A stretch of DNA of 64,000 nt from an uncultured Sphingomonadaceae bacterium (GTDB lineage Bacteria > Pseudomonadota > Alphaproteobacteria > Sphingomonadales > Sphingomonadaceae): positions 868,001 to 932,000 of the forward strand of contig CANMVC010000002.1 of NCBI GenBank assembly GCA_947501325.1, in the 5' to 3' direction. The position numbers were made by a program, and so were the translations under genes. Below, piece by piece: positions 16,096-25,865 of the stretch. Within the stretch, counting starts at the first letter, position 1, and every line of letters starts with the position of its first letter. The notes beneath the pieces are model-generated. The model was not told the DNA's origin. It did no database searches and saw nothing but the letters and a program-made list of their open reading frames with translations.

Positions 16096-17420
16096 GCAGT
16101 CTCGCAACAATAAGTCCTTCCATATCATGGTTTGGCATTTTCCGCCTTGGCACAGTGCAAGCCTCAATCGGCGCGATCGTTATGCTGGCTACTTCCCTAC
16201 TCAACCGCGTAATGGTGGTCGAATATGCTGTTGCTGCCGCGATACCGGCAGCGCTGGTCGGATGGCATTATGCAGTCCAACTCAGTCGGCCACTCTGGGG
16301 CCATAGCTCCGACCGTTCACCGCGCCGCACGCCTTGGATCGTTTCTGGTCTTGGTATATTGGCGCTGGGCGCAATTCTTGCGGTTGATGCGACAATCCTG
16401 ATGGCAAACCTGGGGCTATCGGCGTTTCTTCTCGCAATTATAGCGTTTTCAATGATCGGGATTGGCGTCGGCATTTCCGGCACAGCTTTGCTGGCGCTGC
16501 TCGCCTCGCGCGTATCGGTAGAGAGAAAGCCCGCCGCTGCTGCCATCAGCTGGACAATGATGATTGCGGGTATTGTTATCTCAGCGGGTATCTCAGGTGC
16601 ATGGCTCGATCCGTTTTCAGAAGCTCGTCTGGCGATTACCTGCAGCATGGTGGCCCTCGTCGCTTTCATTCTGGCGATGGTCGCCCTGCATGGCCTCGAA
16701 GAAAAATTTCCAGCGGTAGCGCCAAAGCCGCGTCGAAACGACCCGCCGGATTTTAAAGCCGCGCTCAAAGAGATCTGGCGGGAAAAGGAAGCCCGGCGAT
16801 TTACCTATTTCGTATTCATCTCGATGCTTGCCTATTCCATGCAGGATCTCATTATGGAGCCCTTTGCCGGATTCCTGTTTAACATGACGCCAGGCGAGAC
16901 GACCCAGCTTGCTGGCCTGCAACACGGCGGCATTCTTGTTGGCATGCTGGTTTCGGGTCTTGGCGGCAGTCTTTACGCCAAACGCTTTGGTCAGAATCTA
17001 AAACTCTGGATCATATTGGGATGTATGGGATCAGCCATCATGCTCACGGGCCTTTCGGTTGCTGCTTCTGCAGGCTTGGGCTGGCCGATCCGAGCGAACA
17101 TATTTGGACTGGGCGTCGCCAATGGTATCTTCGCGGTTGCTGCTGTTAGCGCGATGCTCGGCCTTGCAAGCAAAGGCCAGGCATCCGGGGAAGGCGCAAG
17201 GATGGGTGTCTGGGGTGCATCTCAGGCAATCGCTTTCGGAATAGGCGGGTTTGCGGGAGCGGTCATTGTTGATCTGCTGCGCAGCCTGATGGGGGAAGAT
17301 ATTACCGCGTTTCAGGTCGTATTCGCGATTGAAGCGGCGATGTTCATTCTCGCGGCATGGGTCGCAACGGGCACGGCAATGGCCCGGCCACACATACAAA
17401 AGGAGGCTATGGAATCATGA
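16092..17420 (+). CDS. PucC-family MFS protein of the bchG-bchP operon
   Basis: 442 residues with about 12 hydrophobic helices and BCD-family marks: LNRVMVVEYAVAAAIPA near residue 40 and SRPLWGHSSDRSPRRTPWIVSG. A homologue lies between bchG and bchP in many clusters (called the 44.5-kDa bacteriochlorophyll synthase subunit, bch2 or a pucC relative). A pigment-handling or antenna-assembly role is likely by family, not proven. The start overlaps bchG and the stop overlaps bchP, both as ATGA. Confidence 0.9.
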   Translation: MSSLATISPSISWFGIFRLGTVQASIGAIVMLATSLLNRVMVVEYAVAAAIPAALVGWHYAVQLSRPLWGHSSDRSPRRTPWIVSGLGILALGAILAVDATILMANLGLSAFLLAIIAFSMIGIGVGISGTALLALLASRVSVERKPAAAAISWTMMIAGIVISAGISGAWLDPFSEARLAITCSMVALVAFILAMVALHGLEEKFPAVAPKPRRNDPPDFKAALKEIWREKEARRFTYFVFISMLAYSMQDLIMEPFAGFLFNMTPGETTQLAGLQHGGILVGMLVSGLGGSLYAKRFGQNLKLWIILGCMGSAIMLTGLSVAASAGLGWPIRANIFGLGVANGIFAVAAVSAMLGLASKGQASGEGARMGVWGASQAIAFGIGGFAGAVIVDLLRSLMGEDITAFQVVFAIEAAMFILAAWVATGTAMARPHIQKEAMES

Positions 17421-18613
17421 CTCAACAGGCAGAATATGATGTGGTTGTGGTCGGTGGCGGGCCGTCAGGTGCAACGGCAGCAAATGATCTAGCCCGAGAA
17501 GGATATAAGGTAATGTTGCTAGACAAGGCCGGAAGGGTGAAGCCCTGCGGCGGCGCTGTGCCGCCTCGCCTGCTCAAAGATTTTGATATTCCGCAATCCC
17601 TGCTCGTTGCTCATGCCCATTCCGCTAGGATCATTGCGCCATCGAACAAGAGGGTTACCATGCCGGTTGGCGACGGCTTTGTCGGTATGGTTGACCGCGA
17701 CGAATTCGACGAGTGGCTGCGAAAACGGGCAAGCAAAGCCGGTGCAGTCAGGACGATTGGAAAATGTGAAAAGATTGAAAATGATGATAGCGGTATCGCA
17801 ACGATCTCGTTTCGCGGAAACCGTGACGGCGCTTTGCAAAGGGTAACGGCCCGCTCCGTTATCGGTGCCGACGGTGCCCGATCTCGGGTTGCTCAACAAT
17901 GCTTGAAAAATGCCGAACGCGTTCCCTGCGTTTTTGCCTATCACGAAGTAGTGAAGGTACCAGAGATTATTACAGAGGACTATAAGAAAGATCGCTGTGA
18001 TGTTTATTATCAGGGTCACTTGTCACCTGATTTCTACGCTTGGGTCTTCCCCCACGGCGAGACCGCCAGTATTGGGTTGGGCAGCGCAAATAAGGGGTTT
18101 CCGCTCCGGGAAACGACCAGACTGATGCGCGAACAGACGGGCCTCGCTCATTGGAAGACCATCCGCAAGGAAGGCGCACCGATCCCGCTCAAGCCACTCA
18201 AGCGATGGGACAATGGCCAAAATGTCGTGGTCGCCGGAGACGCCGCTGGTGTGGTCGCGCCATCGTCAGGAGAAGGCATTTATTACGCGATGACTGCGGG
18301 CCGCATGTCGGCCAGCGCGGTAAGCCTCTATCTCCAGACCGGAGATGTCAAAGCGCTTAAAACTGCGCGCAAATCCTTCATGAAAGCGCATGGGCGGGTT
18401 TTCTGGATTTTAGGCATCATGCAATATTTCTGGTACAAGAATGACAAGCGCCGCGAGCGGTTTGTAAAAATGTGCGATGATCCCGATGTCCAGCGCTTGA
18501 CTTGGGAAGCCTATATGAACAAAGAATTAGTGAAGCGTGATCCGATGGCACATGTGAAAATATTTTTCAAAGACCTCGGCCACTTATTTGGACTGAAGGC
18601 CATAGAAAGATGA
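17417..18613 (+). CDS. bchP: Geranylgeranyl diphosphate/bacteriochlorophyll reductase (BchP)
   Basis: 398 residues. It reduces the geranylgeranyl tail to phytyl. The FAD-binding start VVVVGGGPSGATAANDLA is followed by DKAGRVKPCGGAVPPRLL, typical of BchP/ChlP, and a second dinucleotide region with VVVAGDAAGVVAPSSGEGIYYAM. The ATG at 17417 has an AGGAGG site 11 bases upstream and overlaps the preceding stop, so the longer open frame from 17357 is not used. The stop overlaps tspO by 4 bp. Confidence 0.96.
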   Translation: MTQQAEYDVVVVGGGPSGATAANDLAREGYKVMLLDKAGRVKPCGGAVPPRLLKDFDIPQSLLVAHAHSARIIAPSNKRVTMPVGDGFVGMVDRDEFDEWLRKRASKAGAVRTIGKCEKIENDDSGIATISFRGNRDGALQRVTARSVIGADGARSRVAQQCLKNAERVPCVFAYHEVVKVPEIITEDYKKDRCDVYYQGHLSPDFYAWVFPHGETASIGLGSANKGFPLRETTRLMREQTGLAHWKTIRKEGAPIPLKPLKRWDNGQNVVVAGDAAGVVAPSSGEGIYYAMTAGRMSASAVSLYLQTGDVKALKTARKSFMKAHGRVFWILGIMQYFWYKNDKRRERFVKMCDDPDVQRLTWEAYMNKELVKRDPMAHVKIFFKDLGHLFGLKAIER

Positions 18614-19092
18614 GCAGAGCCGCCATATTCCCGATCATAATTGCCGGAATGCTGGCACTGGTGACGGCGATGGTGGGCGGATCAATTACAGTTCTGGACA
18701 GCTGGTATTACTCGCTTGAACAGCCCAGCTGGGCACCGCCGGATTATATGTTCGGGATTATCTGGACGACAATTTTCGCACTGATAGCAATTGCCGGTTT
18801 CTTGGCCTGGCAAAAGGCACCAACGCGCCGCGCTGCAGAAATCATGCTTGGGCTATTTGCCTTGAATGGCTTTCTTAATCTCGGCTGGAGCTTTCTGTTT
18901 TTCCGCGTGCAACGACCGGATATGGCCTTTTATGAATTGATTGTGCTGTGGCTTTCCATAATGGCACTGATACTATTTTGCGGCCGGTTTTCGAAAATTT
19001 CTGCCTTGCTACTGGTCCCCTATCTCATCTGGGTATCGATCGCTGGATTGTTGAACTACCAAGTAATTGCCCTCAACGGCCCCTTCGGATGA
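18610..19092 (+). CDS. tspO: TspO/MBR family tryptophan-rich sensory protein
   Basis: 160 residues, five membrane segments, rich in Trp. It has the TspO blocks LEQPSWAPPDYMFGIIWTTIF and ALNGFLNLGWSFLFFRVQRPDMAFYE. In Rhodobacter TspO affects porphyrin export and expression of photosynthesis genes. It overlaps bchP by 4 bp and so is co-translated with pigment genes, in line with tetrapyrrole handling. Confidence 0.93.
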   Translation: MSRAAIFPIIIAGMLALVTAMVGGSITVLDSWYYSLEQPSWAPPDYMFGIIWTTIFALIAIAGFLAWQKAPTRRAAEIMLGLFALNGFLNLGWSFLFFRVQRPDMAFYELIVLWLSIMALILFCGRFSKISALLLVPYLIWVSIAGLLNYQVIALNGPFG

Positions 19093-19101
19093 CTTGCAAC
19101 C

Positions 19102-19359
19102 GTGAATGAGTTTTTTTCCAGCGGCCGTGCAGCTGATGTCGTACTCATTATATTGATCGCCGAAGCGCTTTGGCTTAAATTTCGGGGCGCGCAATGGCCC
19201 AATATATTGGGTGCACTCGTTCCCGCTATACTTATGATGATAGCTTTGCGGGCAGCTTTGACGGGTGCTGGATGGCTGTCAATTGCAATACCTCTGACAC
19301 TCGCATTTCCGATTCATATTTACGACTTGCGGCGACGCAATTCTCTACGGGAAGACTAA
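19102..19359 (+). CDS. Small membrane protein downstream of tspO
   Basis: 85 residues starting at GTG, 9 bp after tspO. Three hydrophobic segments (about residues 10-27, 34-52 and 56-72) end in a basic tail reading YDLRRRNSLRED. No family is recognised with certainty. The tight coupling to tspO and the downstream terminator suggest it is the last gene of the rightward pigment operon. It may assist TspO or another membrane step; function unknown. Confidence 0.65.
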   Translation: MNEFFSSGRAADVVLIILIAEALWLKFRGAQWPNILGALVPAILMMIALRAALTGAGWLSIAIPLTLAFPIHIYDLRRRNSLRED

Positions 19360-19372
19360 ATCTTATCTGGAC

Positions 19373-19404
19373 CAAAAAAAGCCCGGCAACAACACCGGGC
19401 TTAG
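19373..19404. terminator. Bidirectional rho-independent terminator between tspO operon and pufM
   Basis: The hairpin GCCCGG-CAACAACA-CCGGGC (19381-19400) has a run of A on its left (19374-19380), which reads as a U-tract after the stem on the minus strand. It should end the bchC-to-pufM transcript; rightward termination is weaker because only TTAGTTT follows on that side. Confidence 0.85.
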
Positions 19405-19448
19405 TTTGAATCTGGGGATATCATCATTCCAGAGGAAGACTGTTTTAC

Positions 19449-20378
19449 CTAATATTCGGGTGCGTAATGATGCTCAATCGCCCAAAGGTACCAATTGTCG
19501 ACAACAGTACCCGTCAAAAGAATACCGATACCGCCGGTGAGGGGGCAGAGCACGGCAAACCACCAAGCCCAGCGATGGATCGATTCCATGGTTGCATTAA
19601 AACCCATTGTCCATCTCCAGAAAAGGGCAGCTCGCTCTGACGCTGTTCCGCGATCCGTGATCTGTTCGAGCTCGCGTTCGCCGCCATAACGGCCAACAGC
19701 CAGAATAGTGGCGCCATGCATGGCGAACAGCAGCGCTGAGCCATAAAGAAAAACGATCGAAAGAGCGTGGAATGGATTGTAGAATAAATTGCCATATTGC
19801 AGCGAGAAATTGTTCGTCCATTCCAGGTGCGAGAAAATTCCGAACGGCACAGCTTCTGCCCAACTGCCCATGAAGAATGGGCGAATGAAGCCGAGAACAA
19901 GATAAAGCCAGATTGCCGAAAGAAAGGCCCATGAAACATGTGTGCCCATGCCCAGAGCACGCGCACGGCGATAGGTTCTAACCCACCAGAGCAAGATGGA
20001 TGTGGTCAGAAAGAAGCCTGCCAATATCCACCAGCCGCCTTCATTCAGAGGAACAAAGGGCGCAAAACCATATTCCGAGGCGGGCGGGTCCAGCGTCAAC
20101 CAGAAAAACTGGCGGACAAATTCGACTGGATCCCAATTGACCGAAGCCAACATACTGAAACCTATAATCTCGATTGCCAGAAAACCGAACAGCAGGGACG
20201 CAATGCCGAGCCACCCGAGATAAATCGGGCCGATCTGTGCTTGTCCGAATTTCCCCATCCAGTAGCTGAAACCGGTCGTCTTGGTTCGATCACCAGCTTC
20301 CAAAGGCGACAGTGCAATCCCCATTTCCGGAGCATGAGCCAATTGCACTTGGGTAAAGATATTCTGATATCGCGCCAT
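19449..20378 (-). CDS. pufM: Photosynthetic reaction centre M subunit (PufM)
   Basis: 309 residues, five transmembrane helices. The family core [18 protein letters not shown] holds the Tyr near the primary electron acceptor path and the His that binds the special-pair bacteriochlorophyll. [23 protein letters not shown] carries the distal His of the iron-quinone site. No cytochrome-subunit gene pufC follows: the operon ends at the terminator 45 bp downstream. Thus this organism should use a soluble or membrane-tethered cytochrome c as donor. Confidence 0.98.
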   Translation of the reverse strand: MARYQNIFTQVQLAHAPEMGIALSPLEAGDRTKTTGFSYWMGKFGQAQIGPIYLGWLGIASLLFGFLAIEIIGFSMLASVNWDPVEFVRQFFWLTLDPPASEYGFAPFVPLNEGGWWILAGFFLTTSILLWWVRTYRRARALGMGTHVSWAFLSAIWLYLVLGFIRPFFMGSWAEAVPFGIFSHLEWTNNFSLQYGNLFYNPFHALSIVFLYGSALLFAMHGATILAVGRYGGERELEQITDRGTASERAALFWRWTMGFNATMESIHRWAWWFAVLCPLTGGIGILLTGTVVDNWYLWAIEHHYAPEY

Positions 20379-20393
20379 TTGCCTATCCTCTTC

Positions 20394-21218
20394 TTAAGAC
20401 CAAATCGGAATGTTGCGCCACCATTCCCACCATTCCGGCCAGCCTTCAGCATATAGCGGGCCAGCAATAATAATGCAGACGGCACTCCAGAAACCAGCAT
20501 TCAGTGCAAGAAATAGTCCGAGCCTGTGGATACCAATCGTACCGACCGAATAGCCGATGAAATCACGGAAGAACGTATCTTCATATTCCGGCGTCTTGAC
20601 CTCTTCCCCGTTCTTCGGGTTTACCGCCGAAAGGATGAGCGCGCCGTGCAACGCGAGGGCGAATGTCGTAGTAAAAAAGAATGCTACCGCGATCATGTGC
20701 GCCGGATTGTAATGGAAATTCACATATTGATATCCGGTATTGGATACCCAGTCGAGATGGCTGAAAATGCCATAAGGAAAGCCATGCCCCCACGCACCAA
20801 GCAGGAACGGGCGGAATATCACCAACGTAACATAAGCCAAAATTGCGACGCCAAAAGCGATTGGAACATGATAGCCAATCCCGAGCTTTCGACATATCTC
20901 GACTTCACGCAATGCCCATGAGACAAAGGCGCCGGTCGCGCAAATCGTTATGATCTGCCAGAAACCGCCTTCTTTTAATGGCGCGAGTCCCAATCCATAT
21001 TTCAGATCCGGTGGATTAATCGAGATCAGCCAAGGATTCCAGGTCGGCCCAAGCGCCGCGGCGTAAAAAATCAGAGCCGTTCCCAATATTGCGAATATCG
21101 CTGTCAAAACTCCGAAAAAACCTACGTAAAATGGGCCTATCCAGAAATCAAAAAGATCCCCGCCAATCAGCGTACCGCCACGGACACGATATTTTCTCTC
21201 AAAGCTTAACAGCGACAT
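20394..21218 (-). CDS. pufL: Photosynthetic reaction centre L subunit (PufL)
   Basis: 274 residues from the ATG at 21218 (N-terminus [20 protein letters not shown]), which is preceded by a GAGGAAT ribosome site. Five transmembrane helices; the special-pair His lies in [15 protein letters not shown], and the iron ligands in the [14 protein letters not shown] and [14 protein letters not shown] blocks. An open frame extends to 21287 but would run through the intercistronic hairpin. pufM follows after 15 bp. Confidence 0.98.
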   Translation of the reverse strand: MSLLSFERKYRVRGGTLIGGDLFDFWIGPFYVGFFGVLTAIFAILGTALIFYAAALGPTWNPWLISINPPDLKYGLGLAPLKEGGFWQIITICATGAFVSWALREVEICRKLGIGYHVPIAFGVAILAYVTLVIFRPFLLGAWGHGFPYGIFSHLDWVSNTGYQYVNFHYNPAHMIAVAFFFTTTFALALHGALILSAVNPKNGEEVKTPEYEDTFFRDFIGYSVGTIGIHRLGLFLALNAGFWSAVCIIIAGPLYAEGWPEWWEWWRNIPIWS

Positions 21219-21279
21219 AGTAAATTCCTCTGCCACCAAAACTGGTGCGCAAATTACGGGCCGAAAAATCTCACCTGTG

Positions 21280-21310
21280 GGAGGCACGACACATATGTGT
21301 CGTGACCTCC
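21280..21310. promoter_or_regulatory. pufA-pufL intercistronic hairpin
   Basis: A perfect 20-bp palindrome, CACGACACATATGTGTCGTG (21285-21304), is extended by GGAGG/CCTCC arms with one bulged base. There is no U-tract, so it is not a simple terminator. In Rhodobacter a stem-loop at this very place protects the pufBA message from 3' decay and sets the antenna:reaction-centre ratio; the same job is likely here. Confidence 0.8.
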
Positions 21311-21323
21311 AAAGGGCTGGGGT

Positions 21324-21509
21324 TCAGGTTAGTCGTTCCGACTGTTCCAGTGAAACAGCCGCTGTCGTTCCTGCTCCCGGCCCTTCAATCCAGTTGAAGC
21401 GATCAGTGCTCAACAGGATGAAATGGATCAGAAGAGCCAGAACAAACAGGAATATTGCCAGAGCAACCAGAGTCCTGCGCGGATCAAATATTAACCAAAG
21501 TCTCCACAT
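21324..21509 (-). CDS. pufA: Light-harvesting LH1 alpha subunit (PufA)
   Basis: 61 residues with the LH1 alpha plan: a polar start [15 protein letters not shown], one transmembrane helix with the bacteriochlorophyll-binding His in [16 protein letters not shown], and a short periplasmic tail. It is 12 bp downstream of pufB and upstream of the stabilising hairpin and pufL. Confidence 0.96.
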   Translation of the reverse strand: MWRLWLIFDPRRTLVALAIFLFVLALLIHFILLSTDRFNWIEGPGAGTTAAVSLEQSERLT

Positions 21510-21521
21510 GATTCTGTCTCC

Positions 21522-21755
21522 TTATACCAAGAATGATGTGATTGCTGCTTGCGCAACCTCAACACCGTCATTCACCATTGCGTAGCCGTTGACACCGGGG
21601 AACCAGGGTCGCCACATCCATACCAGCACATGCGCAATGATTGCGATGATGGTAAATACGATGAAGCTAGTCACAAAAATCTTGTGAAACTCCTTGGCCT
21701 CTTCCGGGGTCAGATAAGCTCCGGGACCAAAACGGTCGTCGTTTGTATCGCTCAT
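21522..21755 (-). CDS. pufB: Light-harvesting LH1 beta subunit (PufB)
   Basis: 77 residues. The beta-subunit motif [17 protein letters not shown] is followed by the membrane helix with the pigment-binding His and the family block [14 protein letters not shown]. The C-terminal extension after RPWFPG is about 20 residues longer than in many LH1 beta proteins. A strong AGAAGGA ribosome site precedes the ATG. Confidence 0.95.
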   Translation of the reverse strand: MSDTNDDRFGPGAYLTPEEAKEFHKIFVTSFIVFTIIAIIAHVLVWMWRPWFPGVNGYAMVNDGVEVAQAAITSFLV

Positions 21756-21783
21756 ATTTCCTTCTCCAGTTTAGCCCCTTGAA

Positions 21784-21870
21784 AGCCGCCGGCGGCGTCT
21801 CCCACGGGTATTGCCTTTACGGCACCAATTGCCGTGAAGGTTACGCACGCCGGACATTGGTCCGGCGAAT
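21784..21870. promoter_or_regulatory. Hairpin-rich spacer between bchZ and pufB
   Basis: Three inverted repeats sit in the 136-bp gap: GCCGCCGGCGGC (21785-21796), CCTTTACGGCA/TGCCGTGAAGG around 21817-21843 with one mismatch, and GCCGGAC-ATTG-GTCCGGC around 21850-21868. No pufQ-like frame is evident here. Such structures may act as 5' protection or processing sites for the puf part of the bchC-puf transcript; that is inference. Confidence 0.55.
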
Positions 21871-21891
21871 AAGTGGAGATTCGCGCACTAA

Positions 21892-23337
21892 TCATGCGGG
21901 TTCTCCTTGAAGCATGGTCGCTGCCAACCGGTCAGCAGAAACGAAGTCCTCTCCAGCCATCCTGGCGCTGCGCTCAGCTGAATCACGTAATGTCTTGGCT
22001 GCGGAAATGCGGACCAGCACCGGCTGTGCTTCCACAATCGCATCCAGTTTTTCCTTGGCATCCTTGTGCCAGCTGATCGGCGTATCCTTGCGCGAAGGCG
22101 TCGCTGCACCTGCATCCATCTGGGTCGATAGCGGCAGGATGTGGAACAGTGCGTCAAACAGCGCATTGCAGACTTCCTGCACCAGCCAAGTCGCGCCGGA
22201 ATAGCCCATATAGGGCGTTCCGGTGTGCCGACGTATGGCTGCGCCTGGGAAAGAGGCCGGAATAAAAATGCCTCTGGCACCGCATTCCGCCATATACATG
22301 CGCTCATTATAGCTGCCGAAGACAACCAGCGGCGGATTGTCGCATATCGCATCGCGCACAACCTGATTGTCCGGTTTGACGCCCGCCGAACGGCTGAACG
22401 AGAAAGCACAGGGCAACCCCATGTCATTTTCCAGGAAATTCCGGATGCCGCGGGCATAGGTTTCGTTGGCGACAATCCCGAAATTGGCGGTACCGAAAAA
22501 ATCCTGCGTGACCGAACGCCACAGGTCCCAAAGCGGCTTGATCGTCGTATGCTTTTCTTTTTCGATAAACGGTTCGGGATCGAGATTAGTCATCTCGCCC
22601 AGCTGGCGAAGAAATCTGGTGGTAGAATCCAGCCCGACCGGCGCCTGCAAATAGGGGCGTTCAAGCATCTCGCAAAGATTGCGGCCAAATTCGCGGTACA
22701 TGCAGATATTGACCGATGCGTTAGCGAGCTGTCGGATATCCGCGAGATGGCTTCCCAGTGGAAACACCATATTCACTTCGGCGCCGACGCCCTCGATGAG
22801 GCGACGGATCTCGGCAACATCAGACGGCATATTGAACATGCCATAGGAGGGTCCGATAATATTGACTTTCGGCTTTTCTCCTTCGTTGATGACTTTCGGC
22901 TTTGGCATCTTTTTCGGACCGAATTCCGTCCAGAGCCAAGAGAGCGCACGATCTTCTGATTGCCACTGATCCTCGTCGATAGTTCGGGGGAGGAAGCGCT
23001 TGATATTGGTGCCTTCGGGCGTAACACCACCGCCAATCATTTCAGCGATTGATCCCGTGACCACCACCGCCGGCAAATCCGGGTCGAGTGATTTCCAAGC
23101 TCGTTTCATTGCGCCTTCGGTGCCGGTCTTGCCCAGCTCCTCTTCACCTAAGCCGGTCACAACAATCGGCAATTCATGCGGCGGCAGGCCGTCAGTATAA
23201 TGGAGCACCGAAGTGACGGGCAAATTTTCGCAACCAACAGGACCGTCGATAATTACCTGCAGCCCTTTGATCGCGGTAAACGCGTACACCGCGCCCCAAT
23301 ATCCCCCCGCCCGGTCATGATCGAGTATCAGCGTCAT
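21892..23337 (-). CDS. bchZ: Chlorophyllide a reductase subunit Z (BchZ)
   Basis: 481 residues, NifK-like. With BchX and BchY it reduces ring B of chlorophyllide a to the bacteriochlorin. The N-terminus [20 protein letters not shown] and the block [42 protein letters not shown] sequence are diagnostic. Its start overlaps the bchY stop by 4 bp. pufB follows after a structured spacer. Confidence 0.96.
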   Translation of the reverse strand: MTLILDHDRAGGYWGAVYAFTAIKGLQVIIDGPVGCENLPVTSVLHYTDGLPPHELPIVVTGLGEEELGKTGTEGAMKRAWKSLDPDLPAVVVTGSIAEMIGGGVTPEGTNIKRFLPRTIDEDQWQSEDRALSWLWTEFGPKKMPKPKVINEGEKPKVNIIGPSYGMFNMPSDVAEIRRLIEGVGAEVNMVFPLGSHLADIRQLANASVNICMYREFGRNLCEMLERPYLQAPVGLDSTTRFLRQLGEMTNLDPEPFIEKEKHTTIKPLWDLWRSVTQDFFGTANFGIVANETYARGIRNFLENDMGLPCAFSFSRSAGVKPDNQVVRDAICDNPPLVVFGSYNERMYMAECGARGIFIPASFPGAAIRRHTGTPYMGYSGATWLVQEVCNALFDALFHILPLSTQMDAGAATPSRKDTPISWHKDAKEKLDAIVEAQPVLVRISAAKTLRDSAERSARMAGEDFVSADRLAATMLQGEPA

Positions 23338-24878
23338 GACCCAATCGCCTCTGCAGCCTTGGCAGCAGCCGCATTTTGCGCGGCATATTTCGCCTTGAAT
23401 TTGGGGCGGTCGGTTGGCGTATTCTCCCAGATACCGGAGGCATAGCCTTTCCCCACACCTTCGAAAAATTTCGTCATCCGATCGAAGCGTGCTTTATTCG
23501 CCATCGCAGCGTTGACCACTTGCGCCAGGCTGCCCGCCCCGGCGGGCCCCATCAGGGGGCGGGCCGAAATAAGGTTGGTAAAATAGAGCGCCGGTATCGC
23601 TTTCGCTTTGGCATGCTGAACCGCAGGCGTCGTGCCGATAGCCAGATCGGGACCAAATTCTTCAACCGCTGCAATATCTTCTTCCAGACTCGCCCGATAG
23701 TTGACGCGAACCCCTTTGGCTTCCAGCCAGTCCCGGTCTGGATCGGACCAGGGGGTTTTGGGACAGGCTGTGCCGACATAGGGAATATCTGCGCCGCTTT
23801 CGATCAGCAGTCGCGCGACCAGTAATTCAGAGCCCTCATAGCCGGAGACAGTGATCCGTCCCCTGACCGGCATCGCTTCCAGCGCACTGGCTATGGCAGG
23901 CAGAAAGGCATTATGGGCTTCGGAAATCTGATTCGAGTTAGCGCCGGTTAATTCACCAATCGCCTGTAACCAGGCGGCTGTTCCGTCACGGCCGACCGGC
24001 GCGGAGCCCACAACCTGGCGGCCAGCGGTCTCAAATTCCCTAATGCTTGCGGTATAAAAAGGATGAACCGCGGCAATCACTGCGCCATCGAGCGCTGCAT
24101 ATAATTCGCGCCACTCGCGTGTCGGGACAACCGGTCCTGCGGCTAGACCTAAGGGTTCTAGCATATGGCCAATACCTACCGGATCCGCCGGAAACATCTC
24201 GCCCAACAAGGTGACCGACGGTTTTTGAGAAACTTCTGAAGGCGGGGCAACAGGTCCCTGCTCCGCTTCTTCGCGCGCATATTTCAGCATGGCGCCAGCG
24301 AGCACATCTTTAGCCTCAGCGTGGGTTGGCACACCAAAGCCAGGAACATCAATGCCGACGATGCGAACACCATTGATGGAATCAGGCAGCAACCGTAACG
24401 GTACCCCACTGGCAGTCGGGACGCAGAGGTTCGTGACAATGATCGTGTCATATTTCTCAGGGTCGGCCATCAATTCGACAGCTTCCTTGATATCTTCGAA
24501 CAGCTTGCCGGTAACCAACGTTTCCGAACTGAACGGCACATAGCCAACACTACGCCGCGCGCCGTAGAAATGCGAAGTGAAGGTCAGACCGTAGACACAA
24601 CAAGCCGATCCAGAGAGAATTGTGGCAGTGCGCCGCATTCTCAGACCTACTCGCAGGGAACCGAAGGCAGGACACATGCTTTGTGGTTGATCGTGCGGAC
24701 CAACTGGATAGTCTTTTTCATATTGATCGAGAATTTCTGACTTGCCCGCTTCTTTGGCGGCCTCGCGCATTGTTTCTGCACCACCATGACAGCCGCTGCT
24801 TTCTCCGCTCGCAACCGGGGCCGGAGCGAGATCGATCCGGTCGGGTGCGCGGTTGGCAGAGGCAGTCAGGTCAGTCAC
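23334..24878 (-). CDS. bchY: Chlorophyllide a reductase subunit Y (BchY)
   Basis: 514 residues, NifD-like. After a polar N-terminus come [40 protein letters not shown] sequence with the cluster-binding cysteines and [13 protein letters not shown]. Paired with BchZ as the catalytic component of chlorophyllide a reductase. bchX ends 3 bp upstream. Confidence 0.96.
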   Translation of the reverse strand: MTDLTASANRAPDRIDLAPAPVASGESSGCHGGAETMREAAKEAGKSEILDQYEKDYPVGPHDQPQSMCPAFGSLRVGLRMRRTATILSGSACCVYGLTFTSHFYGARRSVGYVPFSSETLVTGKLFEDIKEAVELMADPEKYDTIIVTNLCVPTASGVPLRLLPDSINGVRIVGIDVPGFGVPTHAEAKDVLAGAMLKYAREEAEQGPVAPPSEVSQKPSVTLLGEMFPADPVGIGHMLEPLGLAAGPVVPTREWRELYAALDGAVIAAVHPFYTASIREFETAGRQVVGSAPVGRDGTAAWLQAIGELTGANSNQISEAHNAFLPAIASALEAMPVRGRITVSGYEGSELLVARLLIESGADIPYVGTACPKTPWSDPDRDWLEAKGVRVNYRASLEEDIAAVEEFGPDLAIGTTPAVQHAKAKAIPALYFTNLISARPLMGPAGAGSLAQVVNAAMANKARFDRMTKFFEGVGKGYASGIWENTPTDRPKFKAKYAAQNAAAAKAAEAIGS

Positions 24879-24881
24879 ACA

Positions 24882-25865
24882 TCATACCTCGTCATAGATC
24901 ACTTCTAGGGATGGTTTTTCTTCATAGGTCCCGCCACGCATATCGGCCTGGGTCGCCGGAACTAGTTGAATATTGCCACCTGTGTCATCGGGAGAGAACA
25001 GGCCAAGCAGCCCATCTTGCTCCAGTGGTTTGGGTTGTTGTGGCGGCGCACTGGCAACATTTTCGGCTAGCTCTTCAAACAGGCTGCCCCATTCGCTATT
25101 GGGTGTGCCGATAATCTGATAGTTGGCGGATTTCCGGCGAATGTCTTCATTAGCAGGGATTGCTGTCAACACCGGAATATCGACGGCTTTGGCAAAGGCT
25201 TGCGCCTCGCCCGTACCATCATCCTTATTTATGATCATACCGGCTACGCCAACATTGCCGCCCATCTTGCGGAAATATTCGACTGCCTTACAAACATTAT
25301 TGGCGACATAGAGTGATTGCAGATCGTTGGAACCAACCACTATTACTTTCTGGCACATGTCCCGGGCGATCGGTAGGCCGAAGCCACCGCAAACCACGTC
25401 GCCGAGGAAATCGAGCAGGACATAGTCAAAACCCCAGTCATGAAAACCCAGTTTCTCAAGCAGCTCGAACCCGTGAATGATGCCGCGTCCTCCGCAGCCC
25501 CTGCCCACTTCCGGACCGCCCAGTTCCATGGCAAACACGCCATCGCGCTGGAAACAGACATCCTCAATGCTGACTTCCTCACCAGCCAGCTTCTTGGCAG
25601 ATGACGTCTCGATAATGGTCGGGCAGCTTTTGCCACCAAAAAGCAGGGACGTCGTGTCGGACTTGGGATCACAACCGATCAGCAATACCCGCTTACCCTG
25701 TTGTGCCATCATATAGCTCAAGTTGGACAAGGCAAAGCTTTTGCCGGAACCGCCCTTGCCATAGATGGCAATGATTTGGGTTTCCTTGTGGACCTCTCCG
25801 GTATGAACAGGATCCGGTTCAATGGCAGCTTCTTCGCGCAGCGTTTCGGCATCTAGCATGGTCAT
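24882..25865 (-). CDS. bchX: Chlorophyllide a reductase iron-sulfur subunit X (BchX)
   Basis: 327 residues, NifH-like ATPase of chlorophyllide a reductase. The P-loop is GKGGSGKSFALSNL; cluster cysteines are in GGPEVGRGCGGRGI and [13 protein letters not shown]. The start at 25865 overlaps the bchC stop as ATGA; a further ATG lies at 25859 and an upstream in-frame start at 25901 would sit inside bchC. It is a paralogue of BchL at 4.7-5.6 kb. Confidence 0.95.
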   Translation of the reverse strand: MTMLDAETLREEAAIEPDPVHTGEVHKETQIIAIYGKGGSGKSFALSNLSYMMAQQGKRVLLIGCDPKSDTTSLLFGGKSCPTIIETSSAKKLAGEEVSIEDVCFQRDGVFAMELGGPEVGRGCGGRGIIHGFELLEKLGFHDWGFDYVLLDFLGDVVCGGFGLPIARDMCQKVIVVGSNDLQSLYVANNVCKAVEYFRKMGGNVGVAGMIINKDDGTGEAQAFAKAVDIPVLTAIPANEDIRRKSANYQIIGTPNSEWGSLFEELAENVASAPPQQPKPLEQDGLLGLFSPDDTGGNIQLVPATQADMRGGTYEEKPSLEVIYDEV

